From positions 11,399-75,398 of the forward strand of contig CAKVBX010000004.1 in NCBI GenBank assembly GCA_934725685.1: a stretch of 64,000 nt of DNA. Reading direction: 5' to 3'. Shown here piece after piece: positions 8,321-17,341 of the stretch (its first letter is position 1; each line of letters opens with the position of its first letter). Under the pieces are notes generated by a model that was not told the DNA's origin, ran no database searches, and was given only the letters and a program-made list of their open reading frames with translations. The position numbers were made by a program, and so were the translations under genes. Origin of the DNA: an uncultured Bacilli bacterium (GTDB taxonomy: Bacteria > Bacillota_I > Bacilli_A > RFN20 > CAG-288).

Positions 8321-8401
8321 TATTCAGAAAGGTGATTTTCTGATATTCCTTCCATCTCAGGGAGAGAAATTCTATTTTCTTTCCGAAAAATCGGAAACGG
8401 A

Positions 8402-9118
8402 TTACTTCTTGGAAGAACCTTCGACAGCTTTCGTCTTCTCGCGGAGATCTTCTGTGAGATTCCAGCTAGAGAATCCTTCGGTGTGCGGCAAATAGACGTT
8501 CCATCCGTTGAGTTCGTTGAGCTTAAAGGAAACGTTCTTGCCTGAGACCTTGAGGATATGTCCACCCTTGGAAAGATCCTTGCTGAGGAAGTGGATATGC
8601 CAGCCCGGAAGGTTCATGCCCTCGACATAGTTCGGACAATAGACACCGATGACATAGCCTTCAATCTCCTCATAACCGAACTCTCTCTGATCCTTGGCAA
8701 CCTTATAAAGCGGTTCATAAGGTTCTTCCTGTCTGAAGCAGGAACGGACACGGACGGAGAAAGTCCCTTCCATCTTGATCATATAGAAGTAGTTATGGGA
8801 AGGAAGATAAGCTTCCATCTCCTTCTTGAATCCTTCGATATCATCAAAGGAGACCTGGTGTTCTTCGGCACTCTCATCGAAATGGCAGACGGTGGAGAAA
8901 GGAAGTCTGTCGTCATCCTTCATCGGATAGACTTTGCCGTCAGCTCTGCCGTTATAGGCTTTGCCACCGAAGATGATGGCTTCTCCATCAAGTCCGTGGT
9001 AGGTACCGATACCAATATTGCCTTCCTTGAGAAGGTCCTTCACGGTGACTTCCCCGTGATAATCCCCCATCATCAGACTGTTCAGCGTACCGACCTGGAA
9101 TAACTTGTTTTCTTTCAT
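8402..9118 (-). CDS. alsD: alpha-acetolactate decarboxylase
   Basis: Cytosolic Zn enzyme converting (S)-alpha-acetolactate to (R)-acetoin with loss of CO2. 238 residues, normal length. Family landmarks: FQVGTLNSLMMGDYHG (residues 7-22), GIGTYHGLDGEAI near residue 40, and the metal-binding segment GWHIHFLSKD with its two histidines near residue 172, followed by GGHILK. AGGAGG eight bases before ATG. It follows the KdgT-type permease by 11 nt, so the two are one transcript ending at the hairpin at 8282. No acetolactate synthase is seen in the window. Confidence 0.94.
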   Translation of the reverse strand: MKENKLFQVGTLNSLMMGDYHGEVTVKDLLKEGNIGIGTYHGLDGEAIIFGGKAYNGRADGKVYPMKDDDRLPFSTVCHFDESAEEHQVSFDDIEGFKKEMEAYLPSHNYFYMIKMEGTFSVRVRSCFRQEEPYEPLYKVAKDQREFGYEEIEGYVIGVYCPNYVEGMNLPGWHIHFLSKDLSKGGHILKVSGKNVSFKLNELNGWNVYLPHTEGFSSWNLTEDLREKTKAVEGSSKK

Positions 9119-9129
9119 GGTATAACCTC

Positions 9130-10368
9130 CTAGTTTTCCTTTCCTTCGTTTTCCCTTTGGGAATTATGATGGAATATCTTCTTGTACATTTCATGATTGT
9201 GATGATGCGTATGGTAAATGCCGTTTTCATCATACACCGCTTCGAGAAGTTCCGGATGGGATTGAGAGAAGACTCTCTTCGGATCTTCCATCTTATCCTT
9301 CTGGTGAGACTTGAAGTAGAAGTTCATTACCCACTTGGTGAAGAACGGATCGAGAATGTTGGTGATGAGAAGGACAACGGCAAGAATCAGAACCGCATCG
9401 GAAGCGAGATCCTGCGTATAGGTGATACCGCCGAAGCTGTATCCGACAAACATGGCAGGAATGGATAAAGAGACACCGGCAAGGGAAGCGGAACCGACGG
9501 AAGCATAGCCCGGTCTCTTTAAGGCAAAGCGGTCGACAACATACGGAATGATCAGCGTTACCGCCCAGAAAATTAGGGTGAGGACGATGGCGGCAATCCA
9601 GACCTTGCCATCGGAGAAAGCCTTGGCGAGGTTGATGGTGGAACCGAACTGGAAACCTAAGAACGGAAGAAGAATCGTATTGCCGCCCTTGAAGACCTCA
9701 CGAATCTTCGAATCGAGGTTTCCGAGGAGGAAGCCGAGAAGGAACGGTAAGAGCAAGGAGATAATCTGCATAATCTTGCTGAGCATTCCCGCATCGCCGG
9801 CGCTCGTACCGAGTGCGGAGATAACGATGAAAGGAAGCAGCGGCATGGAGAGGATCAGCATAATCGGGAAGGTTGCGCGGTCGGAGTTATCGGCATAGGG
9901 AGGGATGATTCCCATGTAGAGGGCAGCATTGGCACTGGTGACACAGACACAGAAGGTGACAGGATCGATGCCCAAGAATCCCTGCGGACAGAAGAGGAAG
10001 ACAAGGACAGAGAGGATATAGGCGGGTAAAAGTCTGGCCAAGATGATCCGGATGCCCCGCTTGAAGACATCGACGAAGTCATGCGGCTTGATCATGGTTC
10101 CGGTGCAGAAGAGCATCAGACCGATGATGAGCATCTGTCCGGTCTTACCGAAGAGATCCTTCATCGGGTTGCCGAGGAATTCATAGAGGGTGAGACCTTC
10201 TCCCGGCTTCCCGGTGCCGAGTCCACAGGCGATGCAGATGGAGCAGATGATGGCATTGAGAACTAACGGAACGAACATCGTTCCGGCAGGAATCTTGTTC
10301 AGGAATTTCCAGATACCGATTCCTTGAAATGGTTTCTTTTCTTTTTTGTTTTGATTTTCGTTTTCCAT
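9130..10368 (-). CDS. kdgT: 2-keto-3-deoxygluconate permease family transporter with His-rich tail
   Basis: Multi-spanning importer of the KDGT family (proton symport of 2-keto-3-deoxygluconate or a related acid). Matching family segments are IPAGTMFVPLVLNAII (about residues 26-41), LPFLLGFLLGNLDSKIREVF and PFLGFQFGSTINL. About ten hydrophobic spans. At 412 residues it is longer than the usual 320: there is a charged N-terminal segment and a soluble C-terminal tail of about 60 residues with many histidines (YHTHHHNHEM, KIFHHN). No ribosome site precedes the ATG. It is divergent from the CdaR-type regulator, which probably controls it. Substrate is inferred from family only. Confidence 0.8.
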   Translation of the reverse strand: MENENQNKKEKKPFQGIGIWKFLNKIPAGTMFVPLVLNAIICSICIACGLGTGKPGEGLTLYEFLGNPMKDLFGKTGQMLIIGLMLFCTGTMIKPHDFVDVFKRGIRIILARLLPAYILSVLVFLFCPQGFLGIDPVTFCVCVTSANAALYMGIIPPYADNSDRATFPIMLILSMPLLPFIVISALGTSAGDAGMLSKIMQIISLLLPFLLGFLLGNLDSKIREVFKGGNTILLPFLGFQFGSTINLAKAFSDGKVWIAAIVLTLIFWAVTLIIPYVVDRFALKRPGYASVGSASLAGVSLSIPAMFVGYSFGGITYTQDLASDAVLILAVVLLITNILDPFFTKWVMNFYFKSHQKDKMEDPKRVFSQSHPELLEAVYDENGIYHTHHHNHEMYKKIFHHNSQRENEGKEN

Positions 10369-10503
10369 AAATGAATTGATAGTTTTTCTGTTCTTCCCGA
10401 CCGGTCTTAGAAAGAACGCAAAAGATTGTATTCCACTGATTGGTTGAAAAGTAGAGTCCTTGGTGCTAAAATTTCGGTATGTTTTTGTGCTAGGAGACTA
10501 AAT
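10369..10503. promoter_or_regulatory. divergent control region kdgT / regulator
   Basis: For the plus strand: -35 TTGAAA (10444-10449), 17-nt spacer, -10 TAAAAT (10467-10472), then an AGGAG site seven bases before the ATG at 10504. A GACCGGTC palindrome (10398-10405) lies on the kdgT side. The kdgT promoter is less clear; TACAAT near 10425-10430 (minus strand) is the best -10 candidate. Confidence 0.6.
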
Positions 10504-11676
10504 ATGGACTTGTACCAGAAAATGTTGACCTTCGAAGAGAATGCCAAGGACCTACCCGATCTGTTACGGGAATTCTATGAGCTCATCCCCTCTCCGATGG
10601 CCGTCATCGACGAGAACTACGATATCGTCGCCCACTTTGTCCTCAATGAGACGACGGCAGACTCCCTTTATAACGATACGATGAAAGTCGGCCACTGGAA
10701 CGTAGAGATCATCAACGAAGTCCTCGAAAGATTTGAAAAAGAACAAAAGGACACCGTCCTTCACATCTTCGACGGCAGGAAGCGTCTCTTCTATCGGATT
10801 AGAAAAGAGGCGGCCGTGCTTGGCTATCTCGTCCTAATCGAGACGGTTCAGCCGCTCGAGGAGATCGACGGAGAACTCCTCTATCATTTCGGAAGGCTGA
10901 TTGCCAAAGAACTCACCGGCCACAGAAAAGAGGAGACCCGTTCGAAGAAGACCAGTTTTCTCTCCTCTCTGCTCGGCTCCTCCTTTGCAAGCAGGGACGT
11001 GATGGAGAAAAAAAGGGAGACGGAACACATCGATATCCAAACGATTTCCTCGCTTCTACTTCTTTCCATGCATGGACTCTCAGCCAACCGTTACCGCCTT
11101 TTCGAGCAAGACCTCTCCTCCAAGTTTCCGGATGCCACCATCCTCTACCGGGAAAAATTCGTTCTTCTTTTCGCCCCATCCCTGAAAGAAGACGAGATGC
11201 TTTACTTCCTCGAAAAATATCATGTTCATGCCCTCTATCTTAAGGCAATCACAGATTTTTTCCTCCTTCCCTTCCTTTATCAGTGTGCGAAGAACCTCCT
11301 CACCTATCTTTCCTGGAAAAAGAAAGAGGATCTTCTGTTCTATGAAGAACAATACCGTTTTCTCTTCCCTCTGCTCGGTTATGAGAAGAGAGAAGAGCTC
11401 GCGCTGATGGTGCTTCCGGAAATCAAAACACTCCACGACTATGACAGAGAACACAGCAAGGACTACTGTAAGACCCTGCTTGTCTATCTCGAAAAGGGGC
11501 GTTCCCTCAAGGAAGCCTGTCACACCTTGAATTACCACAAGAACACCATCACCTATCGGCTGAACCAGATGAAGGAGAAGTTCGCCGTGGACGCCTTCGA
11601 TTCCAGGCAATCCCTCTCCTATACCGTCTCCCTTCTAATCCTCGATTACCTCTCCATGACGGGAACGGAGAATTAG
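10504..11676 (+). CDS. CdaR/PucR-type transcriptional regulator
   Basis: Likely DNA-binding activator of the divergent permease-acetolactate decarboxylase operon. 390 residues. The C-terminus has the PucR/CdaR helix-turn-helix: LEKGRSLKEACHTLNYHKNT then ITYRLNQMKEKF (about residues 325-360). The N-terminal 110 residues resemble a PAS-like sensor (PSPMAVIDENYDIVAHF). The family includes the E. coli sugar-diacid regulator CdaR, which controls glycerate kinase and sugar-acid transporters; that fits the neighbours here. Start: an in-frame upstream ATG at 10426 exists but lies upstream of the promoter; ATG 10504 has AGGAG at ideal spacing. Confidence 0.82.
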   Translation: MDLYQKMLTFEENAKDLPDLLREFYELIPSPMAVIDENYDIVAHFVLNETTADSLYNDTMKVGHWNVEIINEVLERFEKEQKDTVLHIFDGRKRLFYRIRKEAAVLGYLVLIETVQPLEEIDGELLYHFGRLIAKELTGHRKEETRSKKTSFLSSLLGSSFASRDVMEKKRETEHIDIQTISSLLLLSMHGLSANRYRLFEQDLSSKFPDATILYREKFVLLFAPSLKEDEMLYFLEKYHVHALYLKAITDFFLLPFLYQCAKNLLTYLSWKKKEDLLFYEEQYRFLFPLLGYEKREELALMVLPEIKTLHDYDREHSKDYCKTLLVYLEKGRSLKEACHTLNYHKNTITYRLNQMKEKFAVDAFDSRQSLSYTVSLLILDYLSMTGTEN

Positions 11677-11677
11677 C

Positions 11678-11712
11678 GACAAAACACAGGGAAAAGCGGA
11701 TATAATATAGGC
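11678..11712 (+). promoter_or_regulatory. dnaE promoter, apparently leaderless
   Basis: A perfect -10 TATAAT (11701-11706) is separated by only six bases (ATAGGC) from the dnaE ATG at 11713. Transcription would start at or next to the A of the ATG. No ribosome site exists upstream. The -35 is weak (GACA at about 11678-11681). Confidence 0.65.
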
Positions 11713-14622
11713 ATGGAATACATACAGCTTTCTGCAACGACCGCCTATGAGTTCTCTCACTCCATCCTCTCCCCGGAGAGCTATGCGAAAAGGGCAACGG
11801 AACTCGGTTACAGCGCCATCGCCGTCACGGATGATACGATCCGCTGTTTTCCTTCGTTCGAGAAAGCCTGTCAGAAAAACGGAATCCGTCCGATTTTCGG
11901 ACTCCGCTGTTCCTTATTGAGTTCCTTAGGAAAACCCTATTCCGGTTATCTCTACATCAGAAACGAAACAGGCTACCATAACCTCCTTGCCCTGATGGCG
12001 AACGGAAAAAGCTTCGGTACCGCCTTACTTTCGAAACATCACGAAGGGCTCTTCCTCCTCCTTCAGGCGGACAGTGAAGTCTTCTTCCATGAATATTTCC
12101 TCAGTTCCATCTCTCCGGATGTCTTTGCCTATCAGAAAATCTTCGGACAGGATTTCGCCTTCGGTATCACCCTTCGCTGTAAGGAAGACCGGGAGGAAGC
12201 GCCTGTCTTCTATGAATACTGCGACCGAAATTCCTACCCAGTCTTCCCCTTCCCGGAGGTGAAATACCTCACAAAGAAGGATGGACTCCTCTTCCATCTC
12301 TATCAGTCAGGAATGAAGAAGGAACTATATGCCGAAAGCGAAGAAGACCCCTATTTCCTGCTCTCCCCGAATACACTCGAGAGTCTCTATCGGAAAGAGG
12401 ATATCGAAAGAATGGAGACAGTCTTTTCCACATTCTCCTTCTCCTTCCTACAAAAACGTGGTTCCTATATCCATATCGAAGGGGATAAGGAAAAACTGAG
12501 AGCCAAAGCTGAGGAAGGACTCAAAAGGCGAAAAAAAAAGAATGACGAATACCAAAAGCGGCTCGACTACGAACTCTCCGTCATCGAGAGCATGGATTTT
12601 TCCTCCTACTTCCTTTTAGTGGAAGACTATGTCTCCTTTGCTAGGAGAAGCGGAATCAAAGTCGGTCCAGGAAGAGGATCGGCAGGTGGTTCCTTAGTTT
12701 CCTATTGCTTAGGCATCACCGATATCGATCCCATTCTTTATGACCTCTCCTTCGAACGATTTCTCAATCCGAAGAGAAAGACCATGCCGGATATCGATAT
12801 CGACTTTGAGGACGACAGAAGAAACGAAGTCGTCCGTTATCTCGAAAACCGTTACGGAGAAGACAAGGTCAGCACCATCCGGACTTATGTCACTCTGAGG
12901 CCGAGAAGTGCCCTCAACCTCATCGGTCCCGCATTGGGCATTCAGGATAACCGCATCAAGAAAATCACTTCCCTCATCCAGGATAACGCCAAGACCTTTG
13001 AAGAGGCACTCGACCAATCCTGGAAAGGAAGACGTCTTGCCGAACTTCTAAAGGATCCCTATTACCGGGATTTCGTCGACAAAGCAAAGGGTCTTCTCTC
13101 CCTTCCCATCAACACTTCCTTTCATGCGCCGGGTGTCATCCTGAGCGAAGAGAAAATCAGCAAGGAATGTCCAAGGGAACACCTCGATTCCGGAACGGTC
13201 GAATTCGAATACCCCTATATGGAAGAGATGGGATATCTCAAGATGGATATTCTCCCCTTGAGTACCCTCACCTTCATCAAGGATATCGAAAGCCGGATTC
13301 AGCGGTCCGGGGAAAACATACCATCGATAGAAGAGCATCTCGATGACGAAAAAACTTTCGTTTTGCTCAACAAGCTTCATTTAGGAAGCATCTTCCAGCT
13401 CGATGCCACAATCGGTATGGCTGATACCATCAAAGAAGTCAAGCCGAAGCGATTCTATGATATTCCAGCAATTCTTGCTCTCTACCGTCCGGGTCCGAAG
13501 GATTATATCCCCACCTATGCAAGAAGAAAGAACGGAAAAGAACCGGTCGTCTACGCCGATCAGAGGCTTGAGGATGTTCTAAAGGAAACATATGGCATCA
13601 TGGTCTATCAGGAACAGGTCATGAAGTCCCTGATGGTCTTAGCCGGATTCTCTGCAGGGGATAGTGACCTCTTCCGAAGAGCCATTTCCAAGAAGAACAT
13701 CAGTAAGATGAAAGAATACCAGGGTGAGTTCCTGAAAGGCTGTAAGAAAAACGGCATCGACGAAGAGAAGGCCATGAAAATTTATCAGGACATCGAGAAA
13801 TTCGCCAATTACGGTTTCAACAAATCCCACGCCTACTCCTATGCTTTCCTCACCTATCAGCTTCTCTATTACAAAGCCCATTATCCCAAGGCCTTCTATG
13901 CTAGTGCCTTCCATCAGCACGCCTTTTCCTCCGTGACCGGCATCAACATGATGAAGGAAATCCGGGAGATGGGACTTCACTTCCACCTCCCTGACTTAGC
14001 GCACTCCGACAAAGAGGACATTGTCTTTACGGAAGAGTTTGTCTATCTTCCTTTCTCCGCCATTTCCTCTGCCGACAAGAAAATCATCGACATCCTGATT
14101 GAGGAGCGTGATAAAAAAGCCTTTGTCTCCTTCTATGATGTCCTTCTGAGATTGCAGAAAAGTCTTGCCGACTACGACAATCGGAACCTCATTCCACTCA
14201 TCGATGCCGGTGTCTTCGACTCCCTGAAAAAGAACCGCACCGGACTGAAGAATCACCTTTCACAATACCACGACTTTGCCAAAATGTCCTTCGATGAAAG
14301 CATGCTTCCCGAAATCGAGGAAGAAAAAGGAAATCCGGGTCTCACCCTCCTCTACGAAAAAGCGAGAGTCGGCCTCATCCTCTCAAGAAAGATCTCCTCG
14401 CTCGGAAAGAAAGCGGGATACGAAACCTTCCTTGTCGGAGACACCTCCTACCTCGAGAGTGAGCACATGCTCACCGTGGAAAGTGAGACGAAGAGTTATC
14501 TCGTCGTTCTCCCGGAAAGCATCCCGGCGAAGAAAGGAGACCTCCTCCTTCTTCCTTCCGATACGAATTTCTACCAAAAACGCATCTATCCGAAGCGTTT
14601 CCAACACTATAAAAACAGCTGA
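11713..14622 (+). CDS. dnaE: DNA polymerase III alpha subunit, short DnaE
   Basis: C-family DNA polymerase. In Bacilli with PolC, DnaE extends primers on the lagging strand. 969 residues, shorter than B. subtilis DnaE (about 1100): the C-terminal OB-fold region is missing or reduced. N-terminal PHP domain (1-210), then the catalytic core with GPGRGSAGG (about 318) and catalytic aspartates in PDIDIDF (359-365), then FANYGFNKSHAYSYA (about 697). The PHP metal site is degenerate: the usual HxH near the N-terminus is SATTAYEF and TDH is TDD, so no proofreading or phosphatase activity is expected from it. Promoter arrangement points to a leaderless mRNA. Next gene polA. Confidence 0.93.
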   Translation: MEYIQLSATTAYEFSHSILSPESYAKRATELGYSAIAVTDDTIRCFPSFEKACQKNGIRPIFGLRCSLLSSLGKPYSGYLYIRNETGYHNLLALMANGKSFGTALLSKHHEGLFLLLQADSEVFFHEYFLSSISPDVFAYQKIFGQDFAFGITLRCKEDREEAPVFYEYCDRNSYPVFPFPEVKYLTKKDGLLFHLYQSGMKKELYAESEEDPYFLLSPNTLESLYRKEDIERMETVFSTFSFSFLQKRGSYIHIEGDKEKLRAKAEEGLKRRKKKNDEYQKRLDYELSVIESMDFSSYFLLVEDYVSFARRSGIKVGPGRGSAGGSLVSYCLGITDIDPILYDLSFERFLNPKRKTMPDIDIDFEDDRRNEVVRYLENRYGEDKVSTIRTYVTLRPRSALNLIGPALGIQDNRIKKITSLIQDNAKTFEEALDQSWKGRRLAELLKDPYYRDFVDKAKGLLSLPINTSFHAPGVILSEEKISKECPREHLDSGTVEFEYPYMEEMGYLKMDILPLSTLTFIKDIESRIQRSGENIPSIEEHLDDEKTFVLLNKLHLGSIFQLDATIGMADTIKEVKPKRFYDIPAILALYRPGPKDYIPTYARRKNGKEPVVYADQRLEDVLKETYGIMVYQEQVMKSLMVLAGFSAGDSDLFRRAISKKNISKMKEYQGEFLKGCKKNGIDEEKAMKIYQDIEKFANYGFNKSHAYSYAFLTYQLLYYKAHYPKAFYASAFHQHAFSSVTGINMMKEIREMGLHFHLPDLAHSDKEDIVFTEEFVYLPFSAISSADKKIIDILIEERDKKAFVSFYDVLLRLQKSLADYDNRNLIPLIDAGVFDSLKKNRTGLKNHLSQYHDFAKMSFDESMLPEIEEEKGNPGLTLLYEKARVGLILSRKISSLGKKAGYETFLVGDTSYLESEHMLTVESETKSYLVVLPESIPAKKGDLLLLPSDTNFYQKRIYPKRFQHYKNS

Positions 14623-14687
14623 GCCGAAATCCCCATCAAGGAGGCAGTGCCATCGGGGAAAAGACAGAAAGCACTGAATCATACACC

Positions 14688-17339
14688 ATGCCAAAAACTT
14701 ACATCGTCGACGGAAATTCCCTTCTGTTCCGTGCCTATTACTCCACCGCCTATACCGGCAATCTGATGACCACGAAAAGCGGCCTTCCCATCAACGCCAT
14801 CTTCGCCTTCCACAATCTGATCAAGAAAATCAAAGCCATGGTTACGGACGGAGACCATCTCTATGTCACCTTCGACACCGGAAAACCGACCTTCCGCAAA
14901 AAGGAATTCGAGAATTACAAGGCGCAGCGTTCCCCGGCCCCCCAGGAACTTGTCGCCCAGATGCCGATTGCCAGAGAGATGCTTGAAAGCATGGATATCT
15001 GCTGGAAAGAGCTCGAAGGCTACGAAGGGGACGATCTCGCCGGTTCCATGGCCCGCTATGCGAGTGAAAAAGGAGACGAAGTCCGCCTTTTTAGCTCCGA
15101 CAAGGATTTCCTTCAGCTCCTCGACTTCTCGGACCATGTCACCGTCGAAATGCTCAAGAAGGGTCTCACCGAAACCATCTGCTATACCAAGAATAATCTC
15201 AAGGAACTCTTCGGTCTCAATCCGGATCAGATTGTCGACTTCAAGGGAATCGCCGGCGACAGTTCCGACAACTACAAGGGAATCAAGGGAATCGGAGAAA
15301 AGACGGCGATGAAGCTTTTGGAAGAACACGGACACCTCGAGGAAATCATCGCATACTGCAAAGAGCATCCAGAGAACAAGACCAACCAGAAGATCATCAA
15401 CGGAGAGCAGGATGCCCTCTTCTTCAAGAAGCTTGCCAATATCTATACCGAACTCGATATGAAGGAAGACTATGAGAATTCACTCTATCATCATTATCAG
15501 AAGAGCAAACTCTCCAGTTTCTATCTGAAGTATTCCCTCTCTCAGTTTCTGAAAGGCATCGATAGGATGCCCGGTATCATCGATGATACCAACCATCAGA
15601 TTTCCCTGTTCCAGATGGAGAGCGGAGATATTTCTCTCACCGAGGAAGAGGAAAAGGATTTTGAGATCAGCTTCGACGAAAAGGAAATCGTCAATATCAA
15701 AAGCTTCTCGGAAATCAAGGAAAAGGTCTTAGCCATGTCCTACGATTCCTTGGGAGACAATGAGAACACCTCTCCTCTCTACGGGTTCTATTTTGCAGGG
15801 AGCAAAAAAATCTATGCTCTCGCTCTTTCGGATGCCAAAGAGGATGAGAGCTTCATCAGTTTCTTGAAAGAGGAAGACAAGGATCTTGCCGTCTATGACC
15901 TCAAAAGCATGCTCGTCCTCCTTGACCGTTTTGCTTTCCCGGCCCTGAAAGGAGTCGGATTCGATCTTCTTTTGGCGACCTATCTCACCAATCCCGATTC
16001 CGGTCAGAAGAAGGAAGAACTCTTCCTCTCCTATGGAATCTCCTTGATTCCCGAGAAGAACATCGCCGCACAGGTCGCTTTCTATACGATGGGGCTTAGA
16101 ACCCGGGTTGAGGAAGAGCTGGACAAGAACGAAGAGAAGAGACTCTTCCAGGAAGTCGAGCTTCCCCTGAGCCGCATTCTCTCCGGCATGGAAATCGAAG
16201 GTTTCCCGATGGACAAGGATACCCTTGCCCTCATCGACAAAGAATACCAGGGAATCCTAAGTGATCTGCAAAAGAAAATCTATGACCTCGCCGGAAAAGA
16301 GTTCAACATCAATTCTCCTCGTCAGCTCGAACAGGTTCTCTTCACTGACTTAGGAATCGAAAGGAACAAAGGGGAAAAAGGGACCGGCATCGATGTTCTC
16401 ACCGCCCATCAGGAAGAATCTCCGATTATTTCCTTAATCATCAAATACCGTCTCTACAACAAGCTTGTCTCCGGATATACCCAGGCTCTTCCTACGCACG
16501 TCCAGAAAGACGGAAAAATCCATGCCATCTACAATCAGGCCCTCACTTCCACAGGAAGACTCTCGATGAGTGAGCCGAACCTTCAGAACATCTCTATCCG
16601 CAATGAAGAAGGTAAGAGCATCAGAAAAGCATTCTATTATCCTGACCATGAGTTTTATATCCTTTCCCTCGATTATTCTCAGGTTGAATTAAGAATGCTT
16701 GCCCACGTTGCGAATATCGAAGCACTCAAGGAAATCTTCCGGGAGGGAAAGGATATCCATAGAGCCACGGCAAGCAAGGTCTTCTCCGTCCCCTTCGAGG
16801 AAGTCACCGACGAAATGAGAAGAAGAGCCAAGGCCGTCAACTTCGGCATTGTCTATGGTATCTCCAGTTTCGGTCTTTCCAATCAGCTCGGCATTTCCGG
16901 AAAGGAAGCTTCCCTTCTGATCAGTCAGTTCAAGAGCGCTTTTTCCGGCATCGATCAGTTCCAGAAGGACTGCATCGAGCAGGCCAGAAAGAACGGTTAT
17001 GTGAAGACCATCCTCAACAGACGCCGCTATCTCAAAGACATCAATTCCACCAACCGCGCCTTACGCGCCTTCTCGGAACGTGCCGCTGTCAACACGGTCA
17101 TCCAGGGATCGGCTGCCGACCTCATCAAGGTGGCGATGATCGCCTGCGATAAAGCACTCCAGGGATATAAGACCAAGATCATCCTTCAGATTCACGATGA
17201 ACTGCTCTTCAAGGTTCCAAAGGACGAACTCAAGACTGTATTACCGATTCTGGAGCAAGCGATGGACCACGCCTTGGAGCTTTCCGTTCCGCTTCAGGCC
17301 GACGGTACTGCCGCCCTCGACTGGTATGAGGCTCACTGA
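14688..17339 (+). CDS. polA: DNA polymerase I
   Basis: A-family polymerase for Okazaki fragment processing and repair. 883 residues. Domain order: 5'-3' exonuclease/flap domain (1-290; YVTFDTGKPTFRKKEF, SSDKDFLQLL, GDSSDNYKGIKGIGEKTA), a 3'-5' exonuclease-like domain (about 300-480) in which I see no DxE catalytic motif, so proofreading is probably lost as in Bacillus PolA, and the polymerase domain with motif A DYSQVELR (662-669), motif B RRRAKAVNFGIVYG and motif C HDE (836-838). It follows dnaE by 65 nt and is 2 nt ahead of the mutM-coaE fusion. No clear ribosome site at the ATG. Confidence 0.96.
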   Translation: MPKTYIVDGNSLLFRAYYSTAYTGNLMTTKSGLPINAIFAFHNLIKKIKAMVTDGDHLYVTFDTGKPTFRKKEFENYKAQRSPAPQELVAQMPIAREMLESMDICWKELEGYEGDDLAGSMARYASEKGDEVRLFSSDKDFLQLLDFSDHVTVEMLKKGLTETICYTKNNLKELFGLNPDQIVDFKGIAGDSSDNYKGIKGIGEKTAMKLLEEHGHLEEIIAYCKEHPENKTNQKIINGEQDALFFKKLANIYTELDMKEDYENSLYHHYQKSKLSSFYLKYSLSQFLKGIDRMPGIIDDTNHQISLFQMESGDISLTEEEEKDFEISFDEKEIVNIKSFSEIKEKVLAMSYDSLGDNENTSPLYGFYFAGSKKIYALALSDAKEDESFISFLKEEDKDLAVYDLKSMLVLLDRFAFPALKGVGFDLLLATYLTNPDSGQKKEELFLSYGISLIPEKNIAAQVAFYTMGLRTRVEEELDKNEEKRLFQEVELPLSRILSGMEIEGFPMDKDTLALIDKEYQGILSDLQKKIYDLAGKEFNINSPRQLEQVLFTDLGIERNKGEKGTGIDVLTAHQEESPIISLIIKYRLYNKLVSGYTQALPTHVQKDGKIHAIYNQALTSTGRLSMSEPNLQNISIRNEEGKSIRKAFYYPDHEFYILSLDYSQVELRMLAHVANIEALKEIFREGKDIHRATASKVFSVPFEEVTDEMRRRAKAVNFGIVYGISSFGLSNQLGISGKEASLLISQFKSAFSGIDQFQKDCIEQARKNGYVKTILNRRRYLKDINSTNRALRAFSERAAVNTVIQGSAADLIKVAMIACDKALQGYKTKIILQIHDELLFKVPKDELKTVLPILEQAMDHALELSVPLQADGTAALDWYEAH

Positions 17340-17341
17340 CC

